This document shows positions 46,552-54,984 of a stretch of DNA of 64,000 bases, in pieces (position 1 is the first letter of the stretch; each line of letters begins with the position of its first letter). A program made the translations under genes and the position numbers. The notes under the pieces are model-generated. The model searched no databases. It saw only the letters and a list, made by a program, of their open reading frames with translations, and was not told where the DNA came from. The DNA comes from Vibrio chagasii. GTDB taxonomy: Bacteria > Pseudomonadota > Gammaproteobacteria > Enterobacterales > Vibrionaceae. The DNA is taken from the NCBI RefSeq assembly GCF_002954585.1, contig NZ_MSCI01000003.1:1-64000 (forward strand), written 5' to 3'.

Positions 46552-48446
46552 TATGCTTCCTCACCTTTTTTCAACAGGCCGTGTTTTTTCAAGTAAACCA
46601 GTAGAATTGAAATTGCCGCAGGTGTAATACCCGAAATACGAGAGGCAATACCAATTGAATCCGGTTTAGCGTTAGTTAGTTTTAGAACCACTTCGTTAGA
46701 AAGCCCTTTTACCTGGCTGTAATCAATATCAGCAGGCAGTTTGGTGTTTTCATGACGCAGTGATTTTTCAATTTCGTCTTGTTGACGCTGAATGTAGCCT
46801 TCGTACTTCACTTGGATCTCAACTTGCTCAGCCGCTTGTTGATCTTCCAGTGCAGGAGAAAAACGATCCAGAGCCGTCAACTGTGAATAAGTCATTTCAG
46901 GACGACGCAGAAGATCTTCACCGCTCGCTTCACGAGACATTGGTGTTTTTAGGATCTGGTTCAGCGCGCCAATATCTTCAGATTTTGGATTAATCCAAGT
47001 CTCTTTCAGACGCTGACGTTCTTTCTCCATGTTGTCCATCTTCTCATTGAATCGAGCCCAACGTGCATCATCAATCAAACCAAGTTCACGAGATTTTTCT
47101 GTCAGACGGATATCGGCGTTGTCTTCACGAAGCAACAGACGGTATTCCGCACGAGACGTAAACATACGGTACGGTTCTTTGGTGCCCATGGTTGATAGGT
47201 CGTCGATCAGAACCCCCATGTAAGCTTGGTCACGACGTGGGCTCCAGCCTTCTTTGCCTTGAGTAAACAGACTCGCATTCAAACCAGCCATCAAACCTTG
47301 TGCAGCCGCTTCTTCATAACCGGTTGTACCGTTGATTTGGCCGGCAAAGAATAGACCTTTAATAAACTTCGTTTCGTAAGTCAGTTTTAGGTCGCGAGGA
47401 TCGAAGAAATCATACTCAATCGCGTAGCCAGGGCGCACGATGTGAGCATTTTCGAAGCCCTTCATTGAGCGAACAATTTGAACCTGTACATCAAACGGCA
47501 GACTAGTAGAAATACCATTCGGGTATAACTCATGTGTCGTTAGGCCTTCAGGCTCAATAAAAATTTGGTGGCTATTTTTATCAGCAAAACGCATCACTTT
47601 GTCTTCAATCGAAGGACAGTAGCGAGGACCAATACCCTCAATCACGCCAGCGTACATAGGGCTGCGGTCAAGGTTGGCACGAATCACATCGTGCGTATTT
47701 TCATTGGTGTGCGTGATGTAACATGGGATTTGGCGCGGCTGTTGTGCTCGGCTGCCCATGAATGAGAAAACCGGTGTTGGGTTATCACCGTGTTGAACCT
47801 CAAGCTCAGAAAAATCAACACTACGCGCATCGATACGAGGAGGCGTACCTGTTTTCAGGCGATCAACTCTAAATGGAAGATCACGAAGACGGTCAGCTAA
47901 AGCGATCGATGGTGGATCACCAGCACGACCACCAGAAGAGCTTTCCATACCAATATGGATCTTACCGCCTAGGAATGTACCCACCGTCAGTACCACAGCA
48001 TCAGCACGGAACTTAAGGCCCATTTGGGTTACCACACCGACCACTTGATCCTGTTCAACGATCAGGTCATCTACCGATTGTTGGAACAAGGTTAGGTTTG
48101 GTGTGTTTTCAAGAACATTACGCACAAAGGCTTTGTAAAGCGCTCGGTCTGCTTGAGCGCGCGTTGCACGAACCGCAGGTCCTTTTGACGCGTTTAGTGT
48201 TCTGAACTGAATACCTGCATGATCAATGGCTTGCGCCATCAAACCACCCATTGCATCGACCTCTTTCACCAAGTGGCCCTTACCGATACCACCGATAGCT
48301 GGGTTACAAGACATTTGTCCCAAGGTATCGATATTATGAGTAAGTAATAACGTACTTTGACCAGTACGTGCAGATGCGAGTGCGGCTTCCGTTCCTGCAT
48401 GGCCGCCACCAACAACGATGACGTCAAATTTTTCGTGATAAAGCAT
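46551..48446 (-). CDS. mnmG: tRNA cmnm5U34 synthesis protein MnmG (GidA)
   Basis: The FAD enzyme works with MnmE to put carboxymethylaminomethyl on U34 of several tRNAs. The 631 residues have the FAD motif VVGGGHAGTEAALA (about 11), CNPAIGGIGKGHL (catalytic cysteine region), a second GTPPRIDARS segment and C-terminal helices that bind MnmE. Reading starts at the edge of oriC and runs leftwards, with the fork. Confidence 0.98.
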   Translation of the reverse strand: MLYHEKFDVIVVGGGHAGTEAALASARTGQSTLLLTHNIDTLGQMSCNPAIGGIGKGHLVKEVDAMGGLMAQAIDHAGIQFRTLNASKGPAVRATRAQADRALYKAFVRNVLENTPNLTLFQQSVDDLIVEQDQVVGVVTQMGLKFRADAVVLTVGTFLGGKIHIGMESSSGGRAGDPPSIALADRLRDLPFRVDRLKTGTPPRIDARSVDFSELEVQHGDNPTPVFSFMGSRAQQPRQIPCYITHTNENTHDVIRANLDRSPMYAGVIEGIGPRYCPSIEDKVMRFADKNSHQIFIEPEGLTTHELYPNGISTSLPFDVQVQIVRSMKGFENAHIVRPGYAIEYDFFDPRDLKLTYETKFIKGLFFAGQINGTTGYEEAAAQGLMAGLNASLFTQGKEGWSPRRDQAYMGVLIDDLSTMGTKEPYRMFTSRAEYRLLLREDNADIRLTEKSRELGLIDDARWARFNEKMDNMEKERQRLKETWINPKSEDIGALNQILKTPMSREASGEDLLRRPEMTYSQLTALDRFSPALEDQQAAEQVEIQVKYEGYIQRQQDEIEKSLRHENTKLPADIDYSQVKGLSNEVVLKLTNAKPDSIGIASRISGITPAAISILLVYLKKHGLLKKGEEA

Positions 48447-48539
48447 GAACCGACCTCAGGTATTCAAACGTTTTCTAGACTGATAAAAAGGAGCGATATT
48501 CTACCTGTTTTCATAGCTTGAGAAAACGTTTTTGGAATT

Positions 48540-48870
48540 TTTCGATTAAGCTGTTTTTAATTAATATAGATAAGATCTTTAAAGAGATCTTTTATTGGAT
48601 CTATTATTAGGATCGAAGTGGTCTGTGGATAAGTCAAAAATGATCAACAAGATCATGGATCTTTTTTGGATCAAATGGTGTGATCTAACTTTGATCAGGG
48701 TGAGGATTAGCTGGGATCAAAATGGCTACTTATTCACAGGGATAAATAGCTCTAAAACTTGTTATTTGGATAACTATAGGTTAATCACCGAATATGTATG
48801 ATCTTATCCACAACAGATCTTGAAAATAAATGGCTAATTTTCGGCTTTTACCCCAAAAAGTTATTCACAA
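48540..48870. other. Chromosome 1 replication origin oriC
   Basis: This gene-free stretch between mnmG and mioC holds DnaA boxes TGTGGATAA (48624-48632), TTATTCACA (48730-48738), TTATCCACA (48804-48812) and TTATTCACA (48861-48869), plus a weaker TTTGGATAA (48765-48773). Thirteen GATC sites lie between 48574 and 48819, far above chance, as needed for Dam/SeqA sequestration. The A/T-rich side near mnmG (about 48540-48610, with repeated GATCTTT/GATCTATT motifs) is the likely unwinding element. The order matches E. coli and V. cholerae oriC. Confidence 0.93.
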
Positions 48871-48887
48871 TCTCGATATTCAGGCAC

Positions 48888-48915
48888 AAAAAAAGCGGCA
48901 AAAGCCGCTTTTTTA
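48888..48915 (-). terminator. Terminator after mioC
   Basis: AAAAAAGCGGC-TTTT-GCCGCTTTTTTT on the minus strand closes the mioC transcript before it can run through oriC. Confidence 0.85.
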
Positions 48916-48928
48916 AGAGAATAGAGGG

Positions 48929-49363
48929 TTAAAACTGGTCACTATGATCGTTAAACCACTCTTCTGCAGCGTCTTCAGGGACCGGAGTCTCCAAAACATC
49001 GATGGTAAAACAGTCAGAAATCGCCTGTCCGCCAAGTTTTGTTAATAACTCATGAGCGGTTTGGCCTGCTGCGCAGAAGGTGTCGTAGCTTGAATCACCA
49101 ATGGCAATGACTGCAAAGCGAACCTTATCGAGTTGAGGTGCGTGCTCTGTCAGATCGGCTATGAATGGCTTGATATTGTCAGGGAATTCACCAGCGCCAT
49201 GGGTCGATGTCACTACTAACCAGAAGCCTTGCTGAGGAATATCATTGTATTCAGGCTGGTTGTGTAGCGTTATCTCATGGCCTTGCTCTTCTAGAAGATC
49301 ATTAAGGTGATCGCCAACGTATTCAGCGCCACCTAAGGTGCTACCTGTAATAATGTGGATCAT
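48929..49363 (-). CDS. mioC: Flavodoxin-like protein MioC
   Basis: This FMN-binding protein of 144 residues has the flavodoxin fold: IITGSTLGGAEYVGDHL binds phosphate and TSTHGAGEFPDN and IGDSSYDTFC surround the flavin. E. coli MioC supports biotin synthase in vitro. As in E. coli it points into oriC, but a terminator lies between. Confidence 0.95.
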   Translation of the reverse strand: MIHIITGSTLGGAEYVGDHLNDLLEEQGHEITLHNQPEYNDIPQQGFWLVVTSTHGAGEFPDNIKPFIADLTEHAPQLDKVRFAVIAIGDSSYDTFCAAGQTAHELLTKLGGQAISDCFTIDVLETPVPEDAAEEWFNDHSDQF

Positions 49364-49382
49364 TAAGCTGTCCTTACTAAAG

Positions 49383-49407
49383 AAAAAGGCCGGTATCAGC
49401 CAGCCTT
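49383..49407 (-). terminator. Terminator after mnmE
   Basis: AAGGCTGG-CTGATA-CCGGCCTTTTTC on the minus strand (one G-T pair) follows the mnmE stop. Confidence 0.7.
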
Positions 49408-49413
49408 CTTGGG

Positions 49414-50775
49414 TTATTTACCAATACAGAATGAAGAGAAGATACGCCCCAAGAGATCGTCTGAGCTGAACTCGCCCGTTATCTCATTAAGGTGTTGCTG
49501 AGTGATACGAAGCTCTTCCGCCAAGATTTCACCCGCCATGTAGCCTTCAAGTTGCTGCTGGCCAATATCGAGGTGCTCTGAGGCACGCTCAAGCGCATCC
49601 AAGTGACGACGGCGAGCCATAAAGCCACCTTCATGACCACCAGCAAAGCCCATACACTCTTTTAGGTGACTACGTAGGGCATCCACGCCTTGACCTGTTT
49701 TTGCGGACAAGCGAATCAGAGTTGGATCGTTCACGTGACAAATCCCGAGCTCTTCATTGGTTTGATCCGCTTTGTTACGAATGACAGTCATACCAATGTT
49801 ATCTGGTAAACGATCAACGAAATCTGGCCAGATATCTTTCGGGTCAGTGGCATCGGTTGTGGTGCCATCCACCATAAATAGGACTCGGTCTGCCTGAGCA
49901 ATTTCTTCCCAAGCACGCTCAATGCCGATTTTTTCAACTTCATCAGACGCGTCACGTAAGCCTGCGGTATCGATAATATGCAGTGGCATACCATCAATAT
50001 GGATATGCTCTCGCAGTACATCACGTGTGGTACCAGCAATATCAGTCACGATTGCCGATTCTTTGCCTGACAGCGCGTTCAGTAGGCTAGATTTACCGGC
50101 ATTTGGGCGACCAGCGATCACTACCTTCATGCCTTCACGCATGATGGCGCCTTGGTTGGCTTCTTGGCGCACTGCCTCTAGGTTGTCGATGATAGCCTGT
50201 AAGTCAGCACTTACTTTACCGTCTGCCAGAAAGTCGATTTCTTCTTCGGGGAAGTCGATAGCTGCTTCAACATAGATACGCAGGTGAATCAGTGAATCGA
50301 CTAGGGTATTAATGCGTTTAGAGAACTCACCTTGAAGAGATTGCAGTGCGGATTTAGCCGCTTCTTCTGAGCTTGCGTCAATCAAGTCAGCGATCGCTTC
50401 AGCTTGGGTTAAGTCCATCTTGTCGTTCAAGAACGCGCGCTCTGAGAACTCACCAGGACGGGCTGCACGCACGCCTGAGATGCCTAGGATGCGCTTGATG
50501 AGCATATCCATAACCACTGGGCCACCGTGACCTTGCAGCTCTAGAACGTCTTCGCCGGTAAAAGAGTGTGGGTTAGGGAAGTAGAGCGCGATACCTTGGT
50601 CGAGCTCGATGCCATCGGCAGATTTAAAAGGTAGGTACTCAGCGTAGCGAGGCTTAAGTGTTTTTCCCGTTACTTCTAGGGCAACCTGAGTCGCTAATGG
50701 GCCGGAAACGCGGATAATACCGACGCCACCACGGCCGGGCGCGGTCGCTTGAGCAACAATCGTATCTGTAGTCAT
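49414..50775 (-). CDS. mnmE: tRNA modification GTPase MnmE (TrmE)
   Basis: Partner of MnmG in U34 modification. The 453 residues have an N-terminal folate-binding domain (IVAQATAPGRGGVGIIRVSG), a helical domain with an inserted Ras-like G domain (G1 GRPNAGKSS about 225, G3 DTAGLRDA, G4 NKAD) and the C-terminal CIGK catalytic cysteine. ATG 50775 (MTTDTIVAQ) is chosen by alignment over the open frame to 50817. Confidence 0.97.
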   Translation of the reverse strand: MTTDTIVAQATAPGRGGVGIIRVSGPLATQVALEVTGKTLKPRYAEYLPFKSADGIELDQGIALYFPNPHSFTGEDVLELQGHGGPVVMDMLIKRILGISGVRAARPGEFSERAFLNDKMDLTQAEAIADLIDASSEEAAKSALQSLQGEFSKRINTLVDSLIHLRIYVEAAIDFPEEEIDFLADGKVSADLQAIIDNLEAVRQEANQGAIMREGMKVVIAGRPNAGKSSLLNALSGKESAIVTDIAGTTRDVLREHIHIDGMPLHIIDTAGLRDASDEVEKIGIERAWEEIAQADRVLFMVDGTTTDATDPKDIWPDFVDRLPDNIGMTVIRNKADQTNEELGICHVNDPTLIRLSAKTGQGVDALRSHLKECMGFAGGHEGGFMARRRHLDALERASEHLDIGQQQLEGYMAGEILAEELRITQQHLNEITGEFSSDDLLGRIFSSFCIGK

Positions 50776-50852
50776 AGTTGTGCCTGCTAGCATGTGAACG
50801 CGAAAAAGGGCATTCACGATTAATCAATTAGCTGAATTGTAATCAGCTAAAA

Positions 50853-50880
50853 ACAAAAAGGCGACCTTTTGGTCGCCTTT
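50853..50880 (-). terminator. Terminator after yidC
   Basis: AAAGGCGACC-AAAA-GGTCGCCTTTTTG on the minus strand separates yidC from mnmE. It is nearly the same sequence as the atp operon terminator at 37029-37056. Confidence 0.85.
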
Positions 50881-50904
50881 CTTTAGTTCTTTCTATTATC
50901 GAAC

Positions 50905-52527
50905 TTACTTAGAATGTAAGCCTTTCTTTTCCAGCGCACGGTAGATAAGCGTTTGCTGAATCAGAGTTACGATGTTCGATACTAGCCAGTAAAGAACCAG
51001 ACCTGAAGGGAAGAACAGGAAGAAGAATGTGAACATAACCGGCATAAAGGTCATGATCTTCTGCTGCATTGGATCCGTTACAGTTGTCGGGCTCATCTTC
51101 TGGATTAGGAACATTGAAGCACCCATAAGAAGTGGCAAGATGTAGTATGGGTCTTGCGCTGAAAGGTCAGTAATCCAACCGAAGAACGGTGAGTGACGCA
51201 GTTCAACAGACTCCATTAGTGCCCAGTATAGCGAAATGAAGATAGGCATTTGTAGAAGGATAGGTAAACAGCCACCTAGTGGGTTCACTTTCTCTTTCTT
51301 GTAAAGCTCCATCATTTCTTGGCTCATGCGTTGACGGTCGTCGCCGATACGCTCACGCATTGCAGTCAGCTTAGGCTGAAGCATACGCATTTTCGCCATA
51401 GATGTGTACTGAGCTTTCGTTAGTGGGTACATAGCACCACGAACGATGAAAGTTAGGATGATGATTGCCACACCCCAGTTCGATACGAAGCCTTGAATGA
51501 ACGAAAGCAGAGTATGAAGTGGTTTAGCAATGAACCATAGCCAGCCGTAATCTACTACCAAGTCTAGGTTTGGTGCAGTTGCTGCCATTTGGTCTTGAAG
51601 TTTAGGACCAACCCAAAGCGTTGCTTTAAAGCTTGCTTCGTCACCGTTCGCGATGGTTTTGTTCGGCATACGAACACCGATGTCGCCTAGGTTACCAATT
51701 ACACGAGTGTAAAGGTTGCTGCCTGCTTCGTCGCGTGGGATCCAAGCACTTGCAAAGTAGTGCTGAATCATCGCTGCCCAACCTTGACCATTTGCTAGGT
51801 TAAGAGACAGGTTGCGATCTTGCATGTCGTCGAAGCTGTATTTCTTGTAACGCGTATCTTCCGTAGAGTAAGCACCACCACGGTAAGTTGGCATTGTTAG
51901 GCTACCGCCGTCATCCATAACGTTTTGACGTAGGTGAGCGTACATACCGAATGTCGCGTTGTTGCCAGAGTTGTTGACTACATCGTATTCAACGTCAATC
52001 GCGTAGCTGCCGCGCTTAAGGATGAATGTTTTTGTGTAATCTAGGCCGTTCGCTTGGTAAGTCATAGGGATGCGTAGTTCATCCTGACCGTCAGCCAGCG
52101 TGAAGCTGTCTGCTGAAACCGTGTAGCTTGGGCGGTTAGTACTGCTAAGGTCGATACCTTGAGGACCAACTAGACCGCTTTGAGCGATAAATTGGTGGCC
52201 TGGTTCATTCTTAAGAAGAACAAAGCTCTCTTCAGAATCGTACTCAGCTGAGTAATCATTTAGGTCTGCTTTCACAACATCACCACCAACCGTATCAATT
52301 GACAGAGTCAGTACATCAGTGGTCACTGTGATAGTTTTTGCAGAAGAAGCAACTTGACCTGGAGCCGGGTCTAGATCATCTGCATAAGATGGCGCTGGTA
52401 GGGTGCTGCCAGATTGTGCCTGCTCAACCGCTTGTGGAGCTGGGTTCTTAGCTACATTCCATTGTTGGAAAAGTAGGAAAGAAACCAAAGCCAATGCGAT
52501 TAACAGGATATTACGTTGAGAATCCAT
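50905..52527 (-). CDS. yidC: Membrane protein insertase YidC
   Basis: Inserts membrane proteins alone or with SecYEG, including Fo subunit c encoded in this window. The 540 residues have an N-terminal anchor, a large periplasmic beta domain (about 60-330) and the conserved five-helix core with INPLGGCLPILLQMPIF-like sequence (NPLGGCLPILLQMPIF, about 420). 2 bases after yidD. Confidence 0.98.
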   Translation of the reverse strand: MDSQRNILLIALALVSFLLFQQWNVAKNPAPQAVEQAQSGSTLPAPSYADDLDPAPGQVASSAKTITVTTDVLTLSIDTVGGDVVKADLNDYSAEYDSEESFVLLKNEPGHQFIAQSGLVGPQGIDLSSTNRPSYTVSADSFTLADGQDELRIPMTYQANGLDYTKTFILKRGSYAIDVEYDVVNNSGNNATFGMYAHLRQNVMDDGGSLTMPTYRGGAYSTEDTRYKKYSFDDMQDRNLSLNLANGQGWAAMIQHYFASAWIPRDEAGSNLYTRVIGNLGDIGVRMPNKTIANGDEASFKATLWVGPKLQDQMAATAPNLDLVVDYGWLWFIAKPLHTLLSFIQGFVSNWGVAIIILTFIVRGAMYPLTKAQYTSMAKMRMLQPKLTAMRERIGDDRQRMSQEMMELYKKEKVNPLGGCLPILLQMPIFISLYWALMESVELRHSPFFGWITDLSAQDPYYILPLLMGASMFLIQKMSPTTVTDPMQQKIMTFMPVMFTFFFLFFPSGLVLYWLVSNIVTLIQQTLIYRALEKKGLHSK

Positions 52528-52529
52528 CG

Positions 52530-52787
52530 TTATTTATCTCTGTCTTGTTTTTGGACTGGTGGAACGGGGTCATAGCCCCCATCGTTCAAAGGATGGCATT
52601 TTAATAGACGTTTGCCTGATAACCAACACCCTTTTACAAAACCGTGAGCTTTCAACGCTTCTATCGCATATAAAGAGCAGGTTGGAGTAAATCGGCAGCG
52701 TGGGCCGATGAGTGGACTAATAAACCATCTATAAAAATAGATGGGTATTAGCGCTATCCACGCGAAGGGCGAGACAGGCGAAGCCAT
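52530..52787 (-). CDS. yidD: Membrane protein insertion efficiency factor YidD
   Basis: This 85-residue amphipathic protein supports YidC-mediated insertion. It carries the conserved cysteine-rich core GPRCRFTPTCSLYAIEAL (about 28-45) and ends with KCHPLNDGGYDPVP. The start lies 34 bases inside rnpA in another frame, a conserved overlap. Confidence 0.95.
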   Translation of the reverse strand: MASPVSPFAWIALIPIYFYRWFISPLIGPRCRFTPTCSLYAIEALKAHGFVKGCWLSGKRLLKCHPLNDGGYDPVPPVQKQDRDK

Positions 52788-53119
52788 AATTTGTCGAGTA
52801 GCTTGAACATTTCTTCATTGCTTAAATCTTGCGCGCTCTTCTTAGCGATTACAACAAAATCTTTGTTAGGAAGTTTGTGCTGAGTGTTACGAAAACTTTC
52901 ACGAGTAAGACGCTTGAATCGATTACGACCCACGGCGGTTTTAATCTGTTTTTTCGGAACGGCTAATCCAAGGCGAGGATTTGAAAGAGAGTTATTTCGA
53001 GCAATGATGGTGAAATGAGGAGAGCCAGCTCGATGAGCTTGCTTGAAGACATTTTGATAATGTTCGGGAGTTAACAAGCGTAACTCCCGACCGAAGGCTA
53101 GCTTATTCAAAATAATCAA
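52754..53119 (-). CDS. rnpA: Ribonuclease P protein component
   Basis: Basic protein subunit of RNase P, which matures tRNA 5' ends. About 118-121 residues with the signature RLGLAVPKKQIKTAVGRNRFKR split here as LGLAVPKK and AVGRNRFKRL. There is no ATG start: both candidates, 53119 and 53110, are TTG; the latter (MNKLAFGREL) fits the family length better. It begins right after rpmH, the universal pair. Confidence 0.95.
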   Translation of the reverse strand: MIILNKLAFGRELRLLTPEHYQNVFKQAHRAGSPHFTIIARNNSLSNPRLGLAVPKKQIKTAVGRNRFKRLTRESFRNTQHKLPNKDFVVIAKKSAQDLSNEEMFKLLDKLWLRLSRPSRG

Positions 53120-53122
53120 AGA

Positions 53123-53257
53123 TTACTTAGAAAGACGCTTACGGCCTTTTGCACGACGTGCATTGATTGTTGCGCGACCGTTCTTAGTAGCCATGCGAGC
53201 ACGGAAACCGTGAGTACGCTTACGCTTTAGAACTGTAGGTTGAAAAGTGCGTTTCAT
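53123..53257 (-). CDS. rpmH: Ribosomal protein bL34
   Basis: The 44-residue protein MKRTFQPTVLKRKRTHGF... to RRAKGRKRLSK is the complete bL34, highly basic as expected. It is the first gene of rpmH-rnpA-yidD-yidC. A GGTAAT ribosome region precedes the ATG, and two strong promoters lie 110-200 bases upstream. Confidence 0.98.
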   Translation of the reverse strand: MKRTFQPTVLKRKRTHGFRARMATKNGRATINARRAKGRKRLSK

Positions 53258-53348
53258 TGTAATTACCTTACTGATCAGTAGTTTTAGGTTTTTGTTAAAC
53301 CCGGCGTGGGCATTTTTTCTCTTCTTTATATAAGAAAGGAAAACCGAC

Positions 53349-53366
53349 GCCTCTCAACAAAGAGGC
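53349..53366 (-). other. Hairpin in the rpmH leader
   Basis: CGCCTCT-TTGT-TGAGAGGCG-like stem at the start of the rpmH transcript. It is followed by a mixed pyrimidine tract, so it could be a weak terminator for the upstream importer genes or a leader stabiliser. Confidence 0.5.
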
Positions 53367-53369
53367 GGA

Positions 53370-53398
53370 ATTGTAATCACTGTCACAAAAAGTGTCAA
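53370..53398 (-). promoter_or_regulatory. rpmH proximal promoter
   Basis: TTGACA (53393-53398), a 17-base spacer and TACAAT (53370-53375): a nearly perfect sigma-70 promoter for rpmH-rnpA-yidD-yidC. Confidence 0.82.
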
Positions 53399-53429
53399 TG
53401 ATTGGGTTAACTAAAATTCCGGTCGGGGG

Positions 53430-53457
53430 ATTATACGTAGAATAACTAAAATCACAA
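53430..53457 (-). promoter_or_regulatory. rpmH distal promoter
   Basis: TTGTGA (53452-53457), a 16-base spacer and TATAAT (53430-53435), followed by a C/G-rich discriminator. It lies just after the importer ATPase gene and may be growth-rate controlled. Confidence 0.62.
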
Positions 53458-53463
53458 GGATCC

Positions 53464-54201
53464 TTAGTCGATCCCAACCTTATTTAGGAATTTTTTTAAT
53501 TTAGGATCTTGTGGATTACCAAAAATATCCTGTGGAGATCCCTGCTCGACAATATGACCGTCAGCCATGAAGATCACTCGGTCTGCGACCTCTCTAGCGA
53601 ATTGCATTTCATGGGTAACCACCAGCATGGTTTGATGTTGGTTTGCCAATTTTTTCATTAGGTTAAGCACTTCGCCAACCCACTCAGGATCCAGCGCAGA
53701 AGTTGGCTCATCAAACAGTAAAAGCTCGGGTTGGAGTGCCATAGCACGGCCAATACCAACACGTTGTTGCTGACCACCAGAAAGCGCAGCTGGGTAGCTG
53801 TCTGCTTTGTCACCTAGGCCGATATCATCCAGTATTTGCTGTGCTTTTTCATAGGCTTGCTGCTTCTTCCAACCACGCACTGTAATCAAACCTTCAGCAA
53901 TGTTCTGCTTGGCTGTTTGGTGAGCAAATAGGGCATAGTTTTGGAAAACAAAGCCAGTCTTACGTCGCAGTGCTAGCACCTCTGCTTTGGTGTGCTTTTT
54001 GGCATCGACTTTGATGTCATCAATTGAGATCGTGCCTTGGTCGGCTTGCTCAAGAAAGTTCACACAGCGCAGTAGTGTCGACTTACCTGTACCACTCGAA
54101 CCTATGATAACAATGATCTCACCTTGCTTGATTTCTAGGTCGATCCCTTTGAGAACTTCGGTGTCACCAAAGTGCTTGTGGATATTTTGTAATTTGATCA
54201 T
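53464..54201 (-). CDS. Polar amino-acid ABC transporter, ATP-binding protein
   Basis: The 245-residue ATPase has Walker A GSSGTGKSTLL (33-43), signature LSGGQQQRVGIGRA, Walker B LLLFDEPTSALDPE and the switch histidine in VVTHEMQFAREV. It is the GlnQ/HisP type. Its start overlaps the permease stop by 4 bases. Confidence 0.93.
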   Translation of the reverse strand: MIKLQNIHKHFGDTEVLKGIDLEIKQGEIIVIIGSSGTGKSTLLRCVNFLEQADQGTISIDDIKVDAKKHTKAEVLALRRKTGFVFQNYALFAHQTAKQNIAEGLITVRGWKKQQAYEKAQQILDDIGLGDKADSYPAALSGGQQQRVGIGRAMALQPELLLFDEPTSALDPEWVGEVLNLMKKLANQHQTMLVVTHEMQFAREVADRVIFMADGHIVEQGSPQDIFGNPQDPKLKKFLNKVGID

Positions 54202-54869
54202 CGTACGTATGCCTTATTCAGTTTCACTTCGGCCCAGATTTGAATACGAGTGAGGATAACCACCACGCCCCAGTAAATAAGAGCAACCGCCAAGAAAGCC
54301 TCGAAGAAACGGAAGCTTGAAGATGCCTCCATTTGAGCCTTAGCCATAATCTCAGCCACGCCTAGCGTAAAGGCAAGTGAGGTCGATTTGATCATATCGA
54401 TGAAGTAGTTCATCAGAGAAGGCAGAGCGACACGGGTCGCTTGCGGCAAGATCACTCGACGCATCGCTTGGCTCGTCGTCATACCTACCGAAAGGCTCGC
54501 TTCCATCTGGCTGCGATCAATACCGATAATCGCGGCGCGAATACTCTCTGCCATGTAAGCGGCAAAGTGCAGGGTTAAACCAATGACTGCAGCACTGAAT
54601 GCATCTAAACCCACCATCCACGGGAACACCTGAGGTAGGCCGTAATAAAGGAGGAACAGCTGAACCAGCAGTGGGGTGCCACGGAAGAAGCTAATATAAA
54701 GTTGGCTGAGTTGGTCGAATACTGGGATTTTGAACACACGAATGTTTGCCAGTATCACAGACAGGATCAGAGCAAAGAACAAGCCCCAAATCGCCATCTC
54801 CATGGTGGTGCCAAGATACTTCAACAGTATCGGTAGCAGCTCTAGCATGTAGTTAAAATCAAATCCCAT
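54198..54869 (-). CDS. Polar amino-acid ABC transporter, permease
   Basis: The 223-residue permease has about five membrane helices and the HisMQ-type motifs SFFRGTPLLVQLFLLYYGLP and the EAA loop EASLSVGMTTSQAMRRVILPQA. A single permease gene suggests a homodimer, as in cystine and arginine/lysine type importers. Confidence 0.93.
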   Translation of the reverse strand: MGFDFNYMLELLPILLKYLGTTMEMAIWGLFFALILSVILANIRVFKIPVFDQLSQLYISFFRGTPLLVQLFLLYYGLPQVFPWMVGLDAFSAAVIGLTLHFAAYMAESIRAAIIGIDRSQMEASLSVGMTTSQAMRRVILPQATRVALPSLMNYFIDMIKSTSLAFTLGVAEIMAKAQMEASSSFRFFEAFLAVALIYWGVVVILTRIQIWAEVKLNKAYVR

Positions 54870-54934
54870 AATCTATCTCGTATTTTTATTGGAAGCCGCG
54901 TGATATCAAGCGTTTTTATCAGTGATATAAAAGC

Positions 54935-54966
54935 AAAAGCCCACCGCTGTATAAAGCAGTGGGCCT
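54935..54966 (-). terminator. Intra-operon hairpin between binding protein and permease genes
   Basis: GCCCACTGCT-TTATAC-AGCGGTGGGC followed by TTTTGCTTTT on the minus strand. It probably ends or protects most transcripts after the binding-protein gene so that this protein exceeds the membrane parts. Confidence 0.65.
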
Positions 54967-54984
54967 TGAATGGAGAGTGAGTGA

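Noticed and set aside
48595..48801. 68-codon frame on the plus strand
   Set aside because: It lies wholly inside oriC, its codons include DnaA boxes and GATC repeats, and it has no ribosome site.
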